DNA of 64,000 nucleotides, from contig NC_081154.1 of the NCBI RefSeq assembly GCF_958295425.1, positions 2,610,890-2,674,889 on the forward strand, in the 5' to 3' direction. Below, piece by piece: positions 44,019 to 60,469 of the stretch; the stretch's first letter is position 1, and the number at the start of each line of letters is the position of its first letter. The position numbers were made by a program, and so were the translations under genes. Below the pieces are notes generated by a model. It made no database searches, was not told the origin of the DNA, and worked only from the letters and a program-made list of their open reading frames with translations. The stretch comes from Solea solea. Taxonomy: Eukaryota; Chordata; Actinopteri; Pleuronectiformes; Soleidae.

Positions 44019-45005
44019 GGGCGAAGACTTGCTCCGCTGCAGCAGAAGGAATGGGTTTAACAAGAATCACCTCCCCTCTCAGCCTCTCAATGAATGTGCT
44101 CCTCTCACATCGGACTTGCTTAAAGACTTCTATTTAAACTCCACACATTCTGTGCCATCTCTTCTGACCTATCATTTTTGTTCTTAATTACCGGTTGGCT
44201 CGTTGCTGGGAGGGGATGGGTGCTTCCGCACCCCGGTCATTTCTTTTTAAACATAAATTGTCTTATGTGGTGCAAGGGACACAGCTCGGTACCAGTTTCA
44301 TCAAGGCAAGCTGGCTGTCATCAGTGTTCAAGGAAGAAAATGTCTCTTTTGTTTATTTTGCTCTTTCACAGGGTCTATTCCTTTGTTTCCCCACTTTGTT
44401 TTCCATAAAATTAATGTAAAACTCGCTTAATTCATTGTCAGTATTTCAACTGCTGTATAATGAATGGCACTTTTATACTGTTGTATCTCACTAGTGTCTC
44501 TAGATGGCTCTGTCTAATTCTCTTTCCCAGGTTTTCTATTCAGCATGCTGTAATATATGATAGAATCTGCTGCCTTGGCTGTCTTTTTGTTATTCAGAGT
44601 GTTTGCTATGGAATAAATAAACATGGCCACAATGACTGAGGCAGGTAGGCTTACTTCAGTATCAGACTTTAAGGTTATATGGTGCTTTGTTCATGTATGT
44701 GTTGGCGTAAATAAAACTTTCTACAAAATGTTTGCATTGTCTTTTTTTACAGTATGGGAATAAAATAAACAAGAGCCAGGGTTGTAATGTAACATAGTAC
44801 AAATACTTTGTTCTTAGGTACAAAATGTATGTGTCTGTACTTTATATTTCTAGAAACATCTGCTTTTACTCCACTACATTTCTTCTGTCTTTGTTACTAC
44901 CAAATAAAATCAGAAGAGTTGGTAATGGTCAGAATCAGTTGTTAGTTTTGCATTATTTTATAATTGTACATTAATCCTTACACATCTACTGTTTATTGTG
45001 ATTTG

Positions 45006-45262
45006 AGGCTGCAACTAACGATGATTTTCATTATCGATTAACCTGTTGATTATTTGCTTATTAATCGAGCACTTGTTTGGTCCGAATGTCGTCAGAAAAT
45101 GTTGAGAAGTGTTTCCAGAACCTGCAAATGATGATGTCCACAAACCAAACTTATAAGTTTTAATGATTTCTTTAATATATTGAGCAAAGAAACCAGAAAA
45201 TATTCCCATGTAAGATGCTGAAAATTAAGCATTACGGTAATAATCAAATTATTGATGCAGCC
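45006..45262. mobile_element. hAT-like MITE
   Basis: Starts GGCTGCAACTAACGATGATT, contains CATTATCGATTAAC, TCAGAAAATGTTGAGAAGTG, AAGAAACCAGAAAATATTC and ends ATTGATGCAGCCCT. This is the standard layout of a very abundant teleost non-autonomous hAT element. Confidence 0.75.
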
Positions 45263-45959
45263 CTGCTGTGGTTAGTTGTTTGAGTTAGTGTGGCCTGCAT
45301 ATAGTTTTGAACCAGTTTAACCATTCTCTGCTCTCTGGCATCAACAAAGGATGTATTTTCTCCCTGAGAACTGTCACTCACTGATTATTTTCTCTTTCTA
45401 AACAATTCCCCGTCTTATGTGTCACATTCAAAGCCGTTTGAATAGATGTACCTAATAAAATGACCAGTCGGTGTGTGTGTATGAATGCCACAGCCTATAG
45501 TGCACAGAATTTAAGAATGTATTGTCTTATTCAGACATAAACAAGATGAAAACAACACAGAAGGAGCAGCCACATGAAACACATCTTATTTTTAATGCCC
45601 TCTAACTATTACAATGGCTATATTCCACATGATTTACAAAAATAAAAGAATTCACACATCATCTCCACAAAGATGGCCTGTGCTGTCTGCATGCTGTACG
45701 CTATGGGATGAGAAGCGCTGTCTCCTGTCGGTCCTGACATGATGTCCCAACCTCTATTAACACACAAATGACCACCGCGATAGATATGTCATCAGAGATT
45801 AATGAAACATGCTAAATTACAAATACTGGTTTCATTGGTAACAAGGGTGCAGCAAGTATATTCACAAAACGGATCTTCTTTTGTGTGGCACGTCATCACA
45901 CAGGACTGGATATGCTGTTCCAGCTCGAAAAGCCTACGTACCACTCTCAAAAATGTCCC

Positions 45960-46110
45960 GACCAGAAGTTAGTACCTCCTAAAAGTGGGCGGAGTCATCG
46001 TAGCACTGCCTTTGTTTTTACATGCGACACACACACACAAACTGGTGACTTGTTAAGCTTTGTTGTTGTTTTTAGTGTAACTGAATCATTAGAAATAGAA
46101 ATGGCACAGG
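45960..46110. repeat. Fragment of the Harbinger-like MITE
   Basis: Shares GTGGGCGGAGTCATC, the CA run, GGTGACTTGT and GTAACTGAATCATTAGAA, in that order, with 2305-2420 of the long copy. Both ends are missing or decayed. Confidence 0.6.
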
Positions 46111-46385
46111 TGGCTGTTGTACATCTTTTTACATACAGTACTGTGCTAAAGTCTCAGTACTACCAGCGTTGTTGTTTTCTGGAATGATGTGACTGAAAGT
46201 TGTCGCTGAGTTTAACTCATACACAACATGTGAATGTAACGCTCAAGCGTGTCTTGAACAAACCTGACGTAATAGGCAGATATTTCTCGACATGAAATAT
46301 GAGTAGCAAGAAAGCTCTCAACAATACCATTTTTAAGAGAGCCGTGGTCAGGCTTTTGTTTTTGTTTTTGTAAAATGAGTTCTTT

Positions 46386-49985
<3,600 letters not shown>

Positions 49986-51287
49986 GGTACCAGCACATCC
50001 AGGAATAACCTGACAAATGAACAGAGTAGAGCGAGGACAGTGATGTGACTCTCACGTCAGTGGTTTGGAGAAGGTGAGGCTGCAGCGTAACACTGTGGTT
50101 TTCACTCTCCCAGCAGAGTCTGCACTGACTTCAGGGCTTTTTTAAACTGCCCGTGTCCAAGTGGTTTCACATCATTTCACTGACAAAGCTTTTTTTGTTT
50201 CCTGCAAATACATATACAAATGAAATGTTACTGCTACAACAACCTCAAAAGAAAAAGGTTGAGGGTATAAAACTTAGGCTTAAAAGGAGCAAGGATGAGT
50301 GAAGATAAGAATCATACAACTGCATACAAACAGAATGTAGACTGAAACTTCTCCTCTTTGTCCCTTTCGTCTGTTAAATAAAGGTTCTAGTGAACGTCAT
50401 AACAGTATTTGTGACGATATTTCACAAACGTCTATTTATGATGCAAAATGAATCGTTCCATTAAACTAAATACACATAAATACCTTATTATTTCTTAATA
50501 CTAAGTCAGTGGGCTGCATGGAATCATTTGGAGGGCGACAGGTTTGAGGTTTTAATCCTTTCATTAAAATAATAATAATATATAATAATAAACTGTGGTG
50601 CATTTAAATGCATTTCTATAATCTACATCCATCAAACAGGCACAGGGCACAGGAAGATGTTTATAGCAGCGCCGTTCACTGATTGGTTGATAAGACGCTG
50701 AACCTGCACTTGATGAAGCTGAAAATGCTTTGAAATGACTAAACTAAAATCTGCAGAATGGTGACTTATATATATATATAAATCTATATATATGTATATT
50801 TGAAATACACAAAGAAAAACGACTCAAATGTTGTATAAATTCACTATTGCTTTTTCAATTCAGCCCAAGCATTGAACTGAATTAAACTATGAATTAAATG
50901 TACGTAAATCTGTGGTTTGTTGCAGCATTATCAAAAACGTAATGTTTACCGTGTGAGGAATGGGCTACTTTAAGCAGACTGGAGGGTTGACTGAAGAGTG
51001 TCGTGCAACGATTGCACCGGCGTGAAATCAGATTAATGGTGGTTGTGTGTTGTGGTGATTGAGTGAACCGATAAGAGCTGAAAGTAAAGTTCCTGCCTTC
51101 CTGTGAGATTTGTGATTCTGTCGATTTCAGAGTGAGGTGAGACGTGATGAGAGGAGGTCGTGGAGGAGAAAACAGAGACTGAGTCTGGTTAGTTCAGAAG
51201 GCACAGTGTGCAAAAGCTATGGCAGCTTTTATTGGTTACTATGTTCCGTTCCCTTCCAAGTGTGTTGGAGAACCATGAAGCCTTCAG

Positions 51288-51365
51288 AGCATCCATCCAT
51301 CTTCTACCGCTTTATCCTCCACATGAGGGTCGTGTCGGGCGCTGGCGTTCATCCCAGCTGACATA
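51288..51365 (+). repeat. Partial fish dispersed repeat
   Basis: ATCCATCCATCTTCTACCGC, TTTATCCTCCACATGAGGGT and CATCCCAGCTGACATAGAG match the start of the element at 11343-11640; the rest is absent. Confidence 0.8.
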
Positions 51366-51893
51366 GAGTCTTCAATTTCTACCAAATTTAAAACGATTTC
51401 ACCTAAATTTAAGTCTGTTTACTTATAGTCCAAGAAGACAACGTATTATTGAGGCACTGATATTCATTACTCATGTCTTTTATATAGATTTCACCTTTAA
51501 TTCAGCTCTTAAAGGTAGAGGTGGTGAATCCGTACTGTAGAGGCGTCATGTGTTTGTCCTGTCCCACTCTCCATGACTACAGTACTGTGGACATTTTCAG
51601 GTCCAGTCTGGAAGTCACAGACGTGTGGACTGTATAGTTCTTCTTTTGAAGATTGGATGCCTCTGATGTTTTGTTGAAAAGCAAGTGGAAATCTTCAAAT
51701 GAGTGTCACGTAGGAGTCCAAGGACAAATGTTTCTTTTAGGTTACTCAGAGTGAGTGAAGCTGCAGATGAAGTAACTGTGTCTCTCTGTGTGGTCGGATA
51801 ACGCAGGTATCATTCTAATTTGGGTTTTGGTGTCACATGTATCTTTGCACTTGAAATGTATTCTGCTTACCACAGAGCTTACATCAGTGGTCT

Positions 51894-51918
51894 ATATATG
51901 TATGTATGTCTGTGTGAG

Positions 51919-51966
<48 letters not shown>

Positions 51967-51990
51967 CATATATATATATGTATGTGTGTA
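51894..51990. repeat. (TA)n/(TATG)n microsatellite
   Basis: About 100 bp of TA dinucleotides interrupted by CA and GT pairs. It could extrude cruciforms. No gene overlaps it. Confidence 0.85.
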
Positions 51991-52580
51991 GTTTTTATAT
52001 TGAGCAAGAGCAGAAACCCTGATATCTGATAACCTGTTGCTGTTTCTTTGCAGTTTGGGTTGCTGAGGTAAAACAAAAAAAACCCTGTTTCCTTTCGTTG
52101 AGATAAAGACTTTGAGTAAACGTCGGTCACATGACAAGACATGAAATGGGATTGATGAAGATCTGAGAACTTTGTTTACAGTTTATGTTCAAGGCCACAA
52201 ACCAAAATAAAGACAAACATTTCCCCAAAATACTAGATGGAAGATGATTTTTTATTTATTTCTTTATTTGGTTACATTTCACGGATTGACAGGGTGGTGC
52301 TGGTATGAAAATGTGACATGATGAGTTCAGATTAACCACATACATAGGAACTAAAGCTCGCTGGCTCAGGTGTCCAGACGGAAGGAGTCACAGTTTCTTT
52401 CGCCCGCGAGATAATGGTTGTGTTAGTCAGTTTTGTTTTCGGGCCATTTCCTGACGCAACATACTCAGGGACCACAAGTGTTGGTTTATTTACTCTCTAC
52501 AGTTAAAACAGTCTAAAACTGTGTTTGAAGATTGCCCAGCGTGTGCGAGTAAAGGTGCTCCTGGCTTCACCTGTAGCCTC

Positions 52581-52740
52581 TGAGGAGGAGGAGCAGCGCG
52601 CATTGGCCGAGTTTGAGCCACTCATCTGCCGCAATGGAAGCCGGAAAGGAGCAGCGCACACAAGCCGAGTTCAAGTGACGCATGTGCTGCATTGGAGTCG
52701 GTGGAGGAGCTGCGCTCATGTGCCGGTTTGGTGTTCATCT
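52581..52740. repeat. Triplicated 58-bp GC-rich unit
   Basis: Three degenerate units begin GGAGGAGCAGCGCGCATTGG, AAAGGAGCAGCGCACACAAG and GGAGGAGCTGCGCTCATGTG, each followed by a GCCGAGTTT- or GCCGGTTT-like block and, in the first two, GCAATGGAAGCCGG or GCATTGGAGTCGGT. Period about 58 bp. The origin (retroelement leader, CpG promoter or minisatellite) is unknown to me. Confidence 0.6.
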
Positions 52741-54375
52741 CACTCAGGTATGTGCAGCGCGATTCAAGTGAAAACATCATGTCTGCGTGCACATGCAGAG
52801 GCGATCCTAGACTCTAGGGGGAGGGACGGGGAGGGGGATCCTCCTGTAAAGGTGTGGTGTTTGCGCGTGGTCTGCGTTGTGAAGAATCCCCCATAAGATA
52901 AATAAATATCTTTGGAGAAAGTCTGCGTTTAATTCTGACACGAGGCAAAATAAAAGAAACTCCCATCGCCATGTGAAACACAGGATATTGTGGCGTCTAT
53001 AAAATAAACATACACCCTTAAATACCAAGTGGGTGCCCGGAAAGTGAAAAATCACAAAGGTTCCACATGACAACTTAAACTCCTGTGTCAAGAGTAAAAT
53101 ATAAAAATAAAAACTTTAATACATTTTGTGGACATTATGACATGGAAATGAAAAATAAAATAAATAACAGATGTGTAATAAATTGCAGGACGTAACAAGT
53201 ATAATATAACAAATACACTCCCACCTCAGAAGGGGCCCCATTCAGGGGTTTTTGATGTAGCAGTGGTGAGCTTCATGGATGTTCCACACCGAAACAGAAT
53301 TCCCTCTGTGCAATCTTTTTTTTATTCTTAAAAAGTTTCTGTAAACACTTCATTCACAGGAAACACCTTGACTGTGTAGTTTAGAACACGTGGGATTACT
53401 AACCTAATCCACAGAGACAGAGAATCAATCTGCCGGCCCCTCCCCGCTCCAGCGGTGATATCATGTCCATGACCAGCCGTGATTCACCAGCAGAGACCAC
53501 GGTAAACTCACAAGTCTAACTTGGAGCTCTGAATTATCCAACACACCTTGAAGTTCCCCGCAGATCGACTGCAGTCCCACTCCCAGGGTCCAGACAAGCA
53601 CTGACCGGCGATGCGATGGGTCGAACGGCACCGAGGGCCACACGCTCTGCGATGTGTTGAGTAAAAGAAGCCAGGGCCGCACCACAAACTCCTTTGGAGG
53701 CAGTCTGTTTAATGTCTGACGGAAAGTGAATTAAAAAAAGAGGAAAAGACTGCAGTCAGACACATGTGGAGCCTCTCTTCCCTGACATGACAACAGGACG
53801 CAAAACATACCTGACAGAAAGTACATGAATCAGACGAAAATCACCAGTCACACATGTGGAGCCCCTAAAAGAAATGAAATGGTAACAAAATAAGTTTACA
53901 TATGACAAGAAAATGGAAGATAAAGTAGAAAACAAACGGCATCTCTTCTCTGACGTATCACAGGAGAGAGAGAATAAAGAACCGACAAAAATGGACATAA
54001 ACGTAATACTGAAAACAGAAGTTCCACGTGTTCCACTGTCCGGGGGAACAGTGGAGCCACATTTTACAAGATATGAAATTGGCATTGTCACATTTACAGC
54101 ACCACGTGTTGTTGTTGTTGTTGAAAAAACTGCTTTATTTGCATTCACAAACTTGGAATATTGCTGACATTCTGAGGCAAAGATATGTTGTGAATTGACA
54201 AAATGTTGTTCTATAGACTTTATGGAATGGAGAGCTCTATTTTTTGTCGTTTATTAGTGCGCTACTCTGTGAATTATTTAAAAAAAAAAACATGCTATGA
54301 AGACATTCTTAACATGGCATCAGTGGGCAGCAGGCACAGCACAACAAAACATTATTGGATTCTACAAAAGCTACA

Positions 54376-54406
54376 GGATGAAATAATAAATAAATAAATA
54401 AATAAC
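54376..54406. repeat. (AATA)n microsatellite
   Basis: Short tetranucleotide run downstream of the tubby-family gene. Confidence 0.85.
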
Positions 54407-54823
54407 AGTCAAATAGGTCAATGATCAATTTAAAACAATTGAACAACCAGCTTCCCATTATATATGGCCAAAACATTTGTCCCACTCCAGCGATCCACCA
54501 GATTAAATTAAACCATATTGGACTGCATTCAAATTATTATTATATTACGGCCTGGGATTGTGAGCTGGGGTTAGACCATCATGAGACAAGGTTAGTTTTA
54601 CCCTACTGATGATGCGTTATTGCAAGAGAAATAATCCAGATGGATTCACATTGCAATGAAATTGTAATCTAAAACTGTTCACATGTTCATTTCTAAACAA
54701 ACAGTTAATGAATTCCAAGGGATCTACAGTACGTGAGGGTGGTTCCTCAGATTTGAGTTTTTCTTGTAGGGAGTTCCTTGGGAGTGAATGTAAAGCGAGA
54801 GTCGCCAGGCACGTCAGAACTGG

Positions 54824-57800
54824 TCACTCACAGGCCAGTTTGCTGTCAAAGGACGACAGGGCGATGGAGAAGGCCTGCACAGCACTCATGGGGTTCGTGT
54901 ATTCCATGAGGAAGACATCGTTTGTCACACGGCCAAACTGCATCACGATGTAATCTTCTGCGAAAGACAGAGAAGGAGAGCAGAAAAGCAGAAAATTACA
55001 CATCTGCCGAGGTGTTATGACTATACACGTTAGTCTGACTACAAATGGAGCTAGTCTTAGTCGGACTAACATACCTGGATAATACCATTTATAGTCTGAT
55101 TATGTATACTCTTAGTCGGACTAACATACCTGGATAATGCGATTCATAGTCTGTTTATGTATACTCTTAGTCGGACTAACATACCTAGATAATGTGATTC
55201 ATAGTCTGATTATGTATACTCTTAGTTGGACTAATATACCTGGATAATGCGATTCATAGTCTGATTATGTATACTCTTAGTCGGACTAACATACCTGGAT
55301 AATGCGATTCATAGTCTGATTATGTATACTCTTAGTCGGACTAACATACCTGGATAATGCGATTCATAGTCTGATTATGTATACTCTTAGTCGGACTACG
55401 ATTCATAGTCTGATTATATATACTCTTAGTCGGACTAACATACCTGGGTAATGCGATTCATAGTCTGATTATGTATAATCTTAGTCGGACTACGATTCAT
55501 AGTCTGATTATATATACTCTTAGTCGGACTAACATACCTGGGTAATGCGATTCATAGTCTGATTATATATACTCTTAGTCAGACTAACATACCTGGATAA
55601 TGCGATTCATAGTCTGATTATATATACTCTTGTCATGTTTGCCTACATGACAATTATACATTTGTACAGAATGCACAGTTCCAACACTTCCCACGGTTTG
55701 CAGAAAGATAAAATAGCGATGCAGTCTGAGTCGGTCCCAGCTTACCGTCTTCAGGGTGGATGAGCTGGAAGTTTTTGACAGAGGGCTGAATGATGCACCC
55801 GTGGAAGTTGAGCAGATAAATCTCCTTCTCTGCGTCCCAGGTTGGGGATTTGTTTATCAGAGTCACCTGTTCATCTGTGATGCTGCTCGTGCGGCAGCTC
55901 GGAAGAGTTTCCGTATCCTGACGGGAAAACAAAATCACATTTCAGTTTCTATTTCCTTACATCATTACAGGTCATTAGATTTTGTTTTCCATCTCACATG
56001 CAGAGTGGACAATCTTTCGTCGTTGTCGAGCATTCTGGGGAAAACCACCGTCATTTTCCTCGGACCCTTGAAACCCAACACATTCTGCTTCTGAAACGCA
56101 GACAAAGAATTGTGTTACACGTTGAATTATTTTGTATACGATGTATTGTTTGGATTTACTGTATGTATAGTTGGACTCACGTAGGATATAGTTGCCAGCT
56201 TATGCCTCTGCGACTGGCAGTCACTGAAGGGGGTTTTCTCTGGGTTTTCTCCCGCGTCATAGAAGGTGAACTTTGTTCCCACAACATTAGACCTGACAAA
56301 GATACGAGCTACATGAGGAAACTAAAACCTTCTCGTGAAATTATTATCTGATTCAATTAAAAACTGCAGAAAGGCTGTGAAAACCAAGAAATCTGCATCA
56401 CAAGTTAAATATTTCATACCGTAGTTTTCCCAAGTAACAATTTGTGTCTCTGGACAGATTTGTCGGGTCAGTGGAGATGAGGTAGTTGGACGCTGCGCAC
56501 ATCTTCTTTTGCCTGGCCGCCATCAGAAACACCTGAGTGAGTGTTGAAGGGGAGAGAGAGACAGAGAGAGAAGGATAGATCAACTGAGGATGGTTGTATT
56601 ATCTACTTTCACACTGACTCGGCTCAAATTTTAAACGTCACTCACCCTATTTCCGTCCTCCTTCTCCAAGTGGAGACAGTAAATCACGTTAAAGCCTTTG
56701 ATCACGCCGCTCCTGTCTCTGGTGATCCGGCACCGGATGGTTACGTCTCTCGGAGCTGGAGAGAAAGCAAACCTCTGTACATCCTCCATTGACACTGACG
56801 AAGTTGACTAAAAGGAGAAAGTAATCGAGATTTCAGCATATGTGACAATTCAAACATGGAGTACAGTACAGAGTAGCTATCGGTCCAATACTAAAATATT
56901 GAGTGCTTCGCTGTGCGCAGACTGTAAACATGCAAATAAAAATCAGTAAAAGCATTTTAGCCAAGTCATGTTTGGGCTGTTTATTTCTTTTTGGGGAGAA
57001 CAATATTTGTCACACAGTTGGAGAATTTTGAATGTTGAAATGACTCAGCACAAATGTGTTGTTATGAGTGTCATAGTTCATAAATGGTCTGAAAATGACT
57101 GCGTCAAACTAATATCGGTAGGGACATTGCAAATGAATGAACACTGACATGTAAACAATCATATATAGTCAGTGGCTAATTTACATCTGTCGTCCCTGGG
57201 CATGTTTATTGAATAAGACACAAGTGCATACATTTAAAGATAACAAAAAACGTACCAATAAAGAAGAAGAAGCAACATAGGAAGAAGAGACCCCAAACTT
57301 CAGGTTTCAAGGTGATTAAGGCACCACAATGTAAAATTCACTGGTGCAAAAGATATTGCACATTACCCTCATTTCTTCCTCTTGGATTTGCGAGGAAATG
57401 GACCTAGGTGTGTGTTTCCAGTGCATAGTTCCAGGAACTATAATACCAAGAACTCGATGGCTCGCAGGCCACCATTAAGGCATAATTCCATTGTTGTGAA
57501 AAAAACCAGGGGAGCTTGTGCACATAAGCGTTGTTGATGATGTTTGAATGACCCACAGCCACAAAAAGCAGGCGGCTGTAATTTAACAGGCTATGCACCA
57601 AGATCACCGTTACTTACCACAGAATTTAGCAACTCAAAATGTTCTTTATAACAATATAACAATGATATTATATATATTTATTATCCTTCTGTAGTTATCA
57701 AGGAAGTGGTGGAGTGATTGGTTCCAATGGCAGAAGTTCCTGAACTATCTGAAAGTACCACCCCGAAGTTAAGAAGATGCAGACCAGAATCAGATTTAAA

Positions 57801-60006
57801 TCCGATTTGAGCACAGTGGCTGGTAATCTGAACGTAGCTTGTTCGTTCCTCGTACTTGTGGTGGAAACTTAGTTCCTGGAAAAGACCCCAGTCCCTGGTA
57901 CTAGTTCCTGATGTGGGAACAATATACAAACATACAGACACTACTATGATTAGAGATAAGGGATGTGGCAAAAAGTCCAACATCGTGCATCCCTATTGGA
58001 GATGTTCACTTTGTTTGTGCTTTCTGCCACATCTTTAAATTAAAGGAAGCCAAAGGTGTGGCAAGTGTGACATAAAACATGTGTGTATACAAAACAATGA
58101 TTACTTAAGTGTTTAACCAGAGTCACTGTTGTTAAAGTACTCACGGAGAGAAAGGAGGTCCCAGAAGGGACCACCGTGTCCTCCTGAGCCACGGACTCGC
58201 AGGGCTCAGAGACCGACGATGACGTGACCCGTGACCCGCGTTCCTCGTCGATGTCGCTGAGGTCACATGTTGTTTTCTTTAGACTCGATACCCTCACCAG
58301 CGTCTCGGTCTCCTGAGCCGAAGCCTCCAGCAAATGCATCCCTACAGAACAAAAGTACATTTTGAATATATAGCTCTGAGGAAGGTCAGAGAGCTGATGT
58401 CTTGATGATGATGTTACTTTTTAGTGTTTTGGTCGCCCTGTTTGTCTCCTTTGAATCCTCGGATTCTTTCACCTCGTCCTTTGTCTTTGTTGCCCTCTCT
58501 CTTTTCTCTTCATCTCTGTCAGTGTTGTTGTTCTGATCCACCTCTGACAAAGTAGTGATACATGAGCACACATGAACGACAACAACAAAAAAGAACTAAG
58601 CATGCGCGCGCACACACGTACCTGAGATACGTCTGTGTTTTCTTTTTCTCCCGTCTTTCCTCTTTCTTTTTTTTGTCTTCTTCTGATGATTCTCCTCTTC
58701 GCGCTTCACCTCAGAGTCTCTGACGATTTCCCCGTTCGTTTTCGTAGGCTTCACCTCAATCTTCCTGCAGTTTTTCATACTCCCCTCATGCTGTATGTTT
58801 TCATCCAGTGGGTCGGCAAACACTTCAATGTCCATGTTCTTTTTTGAGGGAGTAAATAGCAGTTTGCACTTGTTTTCTGCCTTCCTGTGTTCTTTTATAT
58901 TTTGCTTTCCCTTTGTGATTTCATCCGGGGGGTCGTCGTGGGCGAGGTCAAACTGATCTGCAGTGTGAAAGCAAAGAGAAATACTTGTATTTAATGTTGT
59001 TTCAGATGATTGGTTTTCAGAATTATTATTTATTTGTTTTCTATACTGACTGCTGAGGGAAGTGCTGCTCCAGGATTGGTAGCGTAGAATTGAATCGGTG
59101 AGGACGCCGTGGTGCCTCCTTTTTTCCATTTCCTTTTCATGAGTCTTCAAATTGAAATGATCCCGCCTCTTTTGCTGATTTTTCATAATGAGAGTTTGCT
59201 GTGACAGAATGTAAACAAGGTTTATTTCAAACTATAATCAAAAATGCTCCCACAATGAGGTGAGATGGTGACTACCCAAGTATCCTGAATAACCGTCAGT
59301 TTCCATTAATGGCTTCAGTTTGATTTACTACCCTCTTAAGTCATTAAGGACAAAAATGTCCTTTTCCATAAAACTGCTATAAATACTTTACAGATTAATA
59401 TCTTTTCCTGCTTTTTTCTGCATAAATCCCTTAAACTTCAGCCCTGCTCAAAACTACCAAACATTCAATCACTTTGAGGATTTTAACCCTTTAAACGCCA
59501 GTTAATTAAGAAGTTATTTTACACTTTTGTTTTGAAAATTCTGTGAAATATCTATAATTGTGATCTCATACTGGAATATCGTGCTATAATTTTATATTTT
59601 TTTTTTTACTTTTAATGTTTTTCATTTGAATTTGAGACCCCTGATATAACTAATTTTGATTTTGAGTTTTTTAATAAAAGAATTTGCATCATGTTATCAA
59701 ACTGGCTTTTAAAGGGTTAAAATCCTGATAATTATTCAATACTTCAGGACTGTTCTGAGGAAGATGAACAATAGATTTAACCCCAAAAAAGCAGAATAAA
59801 ATATATCAAAATATTAGCTTTTTATCCTTTATGACTTAAAAGGGTTGTGAATTTTAAATCTGATGCTACTCAAAAACTAACCACAGGCAGTACGTTTGGC
59901 TTGTCGAACCTTGTCGGCTTTGTCCTCTAATGACTTAAGAGTATGGTTGAAATCCTTGTTTGTTTACCTGGCGGTTCACCCTCTCTCTGAAGCTGTGGGA
60001 ATCCAT
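54824..60006 (-). CDS. Tubby-related protein, diverged tandem copy
   Basis: Ten exons join in phase to 574 residues: 59968-60006, 58622-59198, 58418-58543, 58145-58341, 56646-56807, 56420-56532, 56181-56292, 55998-56090, 55746-55917 and 54824-54957. Tubby proteins bind PI(4,5)P2 at the membrane and traffic receptors into cilia. The N-terminus ([20 protein letters not shown]) fits the family's Gln/Lys-rich start. A long Lys/Glu-rich linker with a basic [18 protein letters not shown] block follows. The tubby domain has [108 protein letters not shown] and ends [11 protein letters not shown]. The KLR pair that contacts PIP2 is kept, but many usually invariant positions differ (GCIIQPS for GRVTQAS). 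Exon 2 contains a possible 93-nt in-frame intron. Orthology (tulp1/2/3) is unsettled. Confidence 0.88.
55020..55632. repeat. 55-bp minisatellite in the last intron of the tubby-related gene
   Basis: About eleven head-to-tail units with the core TAGTCGGACTAACATACCTG followed by GATAATGCGATTCATAGTCT and GATTATGTATACTCT. Full units are 55 bp (for example 55278 to 55333). Two units (near 55390 and 55487) lack the AACATACCTGGATAATG part and are about 38 bp. Each unit contains TAGTCGGACTA, an inverted repeat around one central base. Confidence 0.93.
57405..57930. mobile_element. Possible MITE with CCAGGAACTA/TAGTTCCTGG ends
   Basis: Left part has GTTTCCAGTGCATAGTTCCAGGAACTA split as two words and right part has TGGTGGAAACTTAGTTCCTG and GTCCCTGGTACTAGTTCCTG, giving inverted similarity across about 520 bp in intron 4 of the tubby-related gene. 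Similar GTTCCTGG-ended elements are common in fish. Exact ends and target duplication were not resolved. Confidence 0.4.
59328..59950. mobile_element. MITE with TTAAGTCATTA-type inverted ends
   Basis: Left end ACTACCCTCTTAAGTCATTA then AGGACAAAAATGTCC. Right end TTTGTCCTCTAATGACTTAA then GAGTATGGTT. The right end reverse-complemented reads ACTCTTAAGTCATTAGAGGA, clearly an inverted copy of the left. It lies in intron 1 of the tubby-related gene. Related copies are at 61555-62062. No coding capacity; superfamily not assigned. Confidence 0.65.
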
Positions 60007-60469
60007 GATTAAGCAAAAAAAAAAAAAAAAATCACTTTTATTCCTGTCTCTGAAGGTTCTGAGTCATTCCTGGTGTAGCGTCTTCCTTCAGCACTTGTAT
60101 TGTCGACTTACATAATGATGCCAAATACAACGCTAGCTCTGCCTTTGATGTGCACATATGACAAGTGAAAATTCCGGATGCAAAAGGTGACACGGGTGCA
60201 TCATCATAATCATCATCATCATCAGTGGGGATTTTGATGATGAAACATCTGAGGATTATTCATTCATTCCATTAAGTCCCCCCTCCCCGTCTAAAATAAT
60301 TATTTTCGACTGAAAAGAAAACCAAAATACATAAACTGACAGAAAACATAGTGTGGTGCGAGTATACAGAATCACTCATCACTTTTTGGTGTTTGTCAGC
60401 AAACACAATGACTTGCTGCACAATGAGAGTCTGGAATAAGGGATATTAGTAAATAAAATTTGGTATAGC

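Larger units (their letters stand above)
44019..46385. other. ube2i 3' UTR, repeats and il21r downstream region
   Basis: Tail-to-tail interval between ube2i and il21r. It contains two ube2i polyadenylation signals (44612, 44710), an hAT-like MITE (45006-45262) and a Harbinger-like fragment (45960-46110). The il21r 3' UTR occupies the right part. No gene was recognised. Confidence 0.5.
49986..54823. other. Intergenic between il21r and the first tubby-family gene
   Basis: Nearly 5 kb without a supported gene. It holds a partial fish repeat (51288-51365), a TA-rich microsatellite (51894-51990), a GC-rich block with a 58-bp triplicated unit (52581-52740), a minus-strand frame of 75 codons (53461-53685) that looks like a decayed transposon remnant, and an (AATA)n run (54376-54406). 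TTTATT at 54134-54139 could be the polyadenylation signal (AATAAA on the minus strand) of the tubby gene. Confidence 0.5.

Noticed and set aside
51788..52142. Frames rich in Tyr and Ile on both strands
   Set aside because: Translations of the TA/TATG microsatellite.
52525..52896. 123-codon plus-strand frame
   Set aside because: It is driven by the GC-rich 58-bp repeats. No family resemblance and no splice signals that make sense.
53461..53685. 75-codon minus-strand frame rich in Leu, Val and Trp
   Set aside because: Isolated, without flanking exons. It looks like a decayed transposon segment, but I could not assign the element.
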